In this document: one piece after another, positions 62,852 to 64,000 of the stretch
How positions within the stretch are numbered: position 1 is the first letter of the stretch
Layout: every line of letters begins with the position of its first letter
DNA from: Clostridium simiarum
Lineage (GTDB): Bacteria; Bacillota; Clostridia; Clostridiales; Clostridiaceae
Direction: 5' to 3'
DNA length: 64,000 bases
Assembly: GCF_018919175.1 (NCBI RefSeq)
Contig: NZ_JAHLQL010000004.1
Span: forward strand, 296,535-360,534
Translations under genes and position numbers: made by a program
Notes under the pieces: generated by a model
Told to the model about the DNA's origin: nothing
What the model saw: the letters and a program-made list of their open reading frames with translations, nothing else
Databases searched by the model: none

Positions 62852-63064
62852 TTAACAGGTTGGAATTGGTGAGTCCATATCATAAGTCTGGCAGGCATCA
62901 TGGTAATAATCGAGCTTTCCATCAATCAAACGAAGATGTTTTTTTAAATCTTCGTTTTGCTTTAAAGTATATTCTTCATGCTTCCTTTTTTTTATAGGCT
63001 TGTGTTTCATTAAGAAATCTTTAGCAAATTGAACATAACTCATAAAATTGTTAACGCTTTTCAA
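62852..63064 (-). pseudogene. Possible C-terminal fragment of a MerR-type regulator
   Basis: A 70-codon leftward frame is charged and helical (KHEEYTLKQNEDLKKHLRLI, DGKLDYYHDAC), like the dimerisation coiled coil at the C-terminus of MerR-family proteins. There is no DNA-binding domain and no convincing ribosome site. The surrounding 600 bases (62617-63213) hold no other supported gene. Confidence 0.3.
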
Positions 63065-63213
63065 TATGTAATACTTTACATAAAAGCATAGTAATCAATT
63101 TTTGATAAGAAGCAACTTGATTTTATTTCCACTATAACCATATATTCCTTGCGAGATACGTAATAAAAAAATTAAAAATAAGAAGTCGCGTTGTGATGTA
63201 GTTCACCTTATCA

Positions 63214-63717
63214 CTACTTTCTTTTATTACTAAACCATTCAATTGTTGATTTTTCCACCTCTTTTGGAAGCATTTTATTATATACCTCATCATATAGCCA
63301 TGCTAATGTCTTCTTGCTTAAATATTTTCTCATTTCATCTTCTGCTTCTAACATTACAACTTTTATTAAGCAAGGAGATTTTGTATGTGTATCTGGTAAA
63401 TTATCTTTATCTAATAATATATTATTTTGTCTAATTTCTGCACATTGAAAAAATGGTTCACTTCCTTCTACTGCTTCAACAATATCCCAAAATGTTATTT
63501 CTTCTGCACTACGAGCTAGTGCATAACCACCTTTTACACCTGGCATAGATTTTATAATTCCTGACTTACTTAATTTTGCATATACTTTTGATAAATAAGT
63601 TTCTGAAATACCCTGAAATGTTGCTAAATCCCTTATTCCCACAGATTTCCCTTCTTCTGAATTTACCATATATAATAAGCAATGTATTGCGTATTCCACT
63701 CCTACTGAAAATTTCAT
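63214..63717 (-). CDS. Rrf2-family transcriptional regulator
   Basis: A 167-residue regulator. It begins MKFSVGVEYAIHCLLYM, with the winged helix at about 25-60 (IRDLATFQGISETYLSKVYA) and wing KSGIIKSMPGVKGGYALAR. After it comes the region where IscR/NsrR carry cluster cysteines; here only Cys97 (FFQCAEI) and a Cys near 120 (SPCLIK) appear, so a full three-cysteine iron-sulfur site is doubtful. It diverges from a flavoprotein gene that it may control. Confidence 0.88.
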   Translation of the reverse strand: MKFSVGVEYAIHCLLYMVNSEEGKSVGIRDLATFQGISETYLSKVYAKLSKSGIIKSMPGVKGGYALARSAEEITFWDIVEAVEGSEPFFQCAEIRQNNILLDKDNLPDTHTKSPCLIKVVMLEAEDEMRKYLSKKTLAWLYDEVYNKMLPKEVEKSTIEWFSNKRK

Positions 63718-63830
63718 TTTTCATACTCCTTTGATATATTATAATCTTTTATTAATAATATCCTATTATCTATTCTCATTCAAGATAATCATATAATATT
63801 AAATATAAACTCTTCTACAAAATATTTATA

Positions 63831-63859
63831 TTGACAAAAGAAAAAAGAAATTGTATTAT
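63831..63859 (+). promoter_or_regulatory. Promoter of the right-edge flavoprotein gene
   Basis: TTGACA, a 17-base spacer and TATTAT, nearly consensus. Just downstream GATAACA occurs twice (about 63864 and 63880), a possible binding site for the divergent Rrf2 regulator. Confidence 0.7.
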
Positions 63860-63937
63860 TAGAGATAACAAGAATCGGTGATAACATTTATCCACGATAT
63901 ATATTGTCTAAAATTTAAAAGAAAGAAGGAATATAAA

Positions 63938-64000
63938 ATGTTTACAGAAAAATTTTTTGAGGTACTAAATCATGAGGGAGTAGTTTCTATTGTAACTTGT
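63938..64000 (+). CDS. Pyridoxamine 5'-phosphate oxidase-like FMN protein (partial)
   Basis: The first 21 codons, MFTEKFFEVLNHEGVVSIVT plus Cys, match the start of small PNPOx-fold FMN-binding proteins (pattern FxxxLxHEGVVxIVT). AGAAGGA lies 7 bases before the ATG. The gene continues beyond the window. Confidence 0.6.
   Translation, partial: MFTEKFFEVLNHEGVVSIVTC

Noticed and set aside
1..64000. CRISPR arrays, tRNA or rRNA genes, prophage
   Set aside because: I saw no regularly spaced repeats, no tRNA-like cloverleaf with conserved T-loop, no rRNA sequence, and only one weak phage-like stub.

Overview
The window reads as chromosome of a low-GC, spore-former-type Bacillota, most likely Clostridium sensu stricto. 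The coding sequence is very AT-rich, ribosome binding sites are strong GGAGG types, the promoters are sigma-A-like, and the gene families (FosX, ascorbate-type PTS, oleate hydratase, COG2108 radical SAM, cobalamin riboswitch) fit clostridia. Several blocks look richer in G+C than the rest and may have arrived by transfer: the iron ABC genes at 1-3.56 kb, the P1-peptidase remnant at 40.4-41.4 kb and the siderophore block at 42.4-51.1 kb. No rRNA, tRNA or CRISPR array was recognised.

Layout. (1) 0-3.6 kb, minus strand: methyltransferase, FmdE-like zinc protein, substrate-binding protein, FecCD permease and the first codons of an ABC ATPase, which together look like a metal or metal-chelate uptake operon. 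(2) 3.6-10.9 kb: an accessory scrap zone. Live small genes (GNAT enzymes, TetR with a clear operator, AbrB, ABM monooxygenase, fosX) sit among broken ones (Rrf2, Tn916-type ICE pieces, DUF998 with an in-frame UGA, PEP-mutase-like, flavin reductase, AlbA_2/AAA-4, IS3 pieces). (3) 11.0-17.1 kb: a PRD/EIIB/EIIA regulator followed by an ascorbate-type PTS (IIB, IIC), a SIS sugar isomerase, a DHDPS-superfamily lyase and a KDPG-type aldolase, which looks like a catabolic route for an unidentified sugar acid. A decayed transketolase and a phosphohexomutase follow. (4) 19.8-31.3 kb: a promoter, a cobalamin riboswitch with a terminator and a second possible switch hairpin, then a tightly packed operon of corrinoid-type binding lipoprotein, CobN-like chelatase subunit, radical SAM/SPASM protein, ABC-2 exporter pair, and ChlI-like and ChlD-like subunits. 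(5) 32-40 kb: a complete Opp/Dpp-type peptide ABC transporter, an AraC regulator and a FrsA-like hydrolase. (6) 42.4-51.3 kb: an AraC regulator, a siderophore-type BtuF/FecCD/FecE transporter, a YbtP/YbtQ-like pair of fused ABC half-transporters and a truncated DtxR-like regulator. (7) 51.7-55.3 kb: flavin reductase, TetR regulator and oleate hydratase. (8) 55.4-60.9 kb: a three-gene MoxR-like AAA+ ATPase / coiled-coil plus beta-propeller-like protein / von Willebrand A (VWA) protein module, with a 158-bp MITE inserted just after the propeller stop codon. (9) 61.5-64 kb: a COG2108-type radical SAM gene between two copies of a diverged 80-bp terminator repeat, an Rrf2 regulator, and the start of a divergent pyridoxamine-oxidase-like gene.

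The two systems most worth pursuing are the riboswitch-controlled chelatase/radical SAM/exporter operon, which is hard to reconcile with ordinary anaerobic B12 synthesis, and the MoxR-propeller-VWA triad. All family assignments come from reading motifs in the translated sequence; no database search was run.
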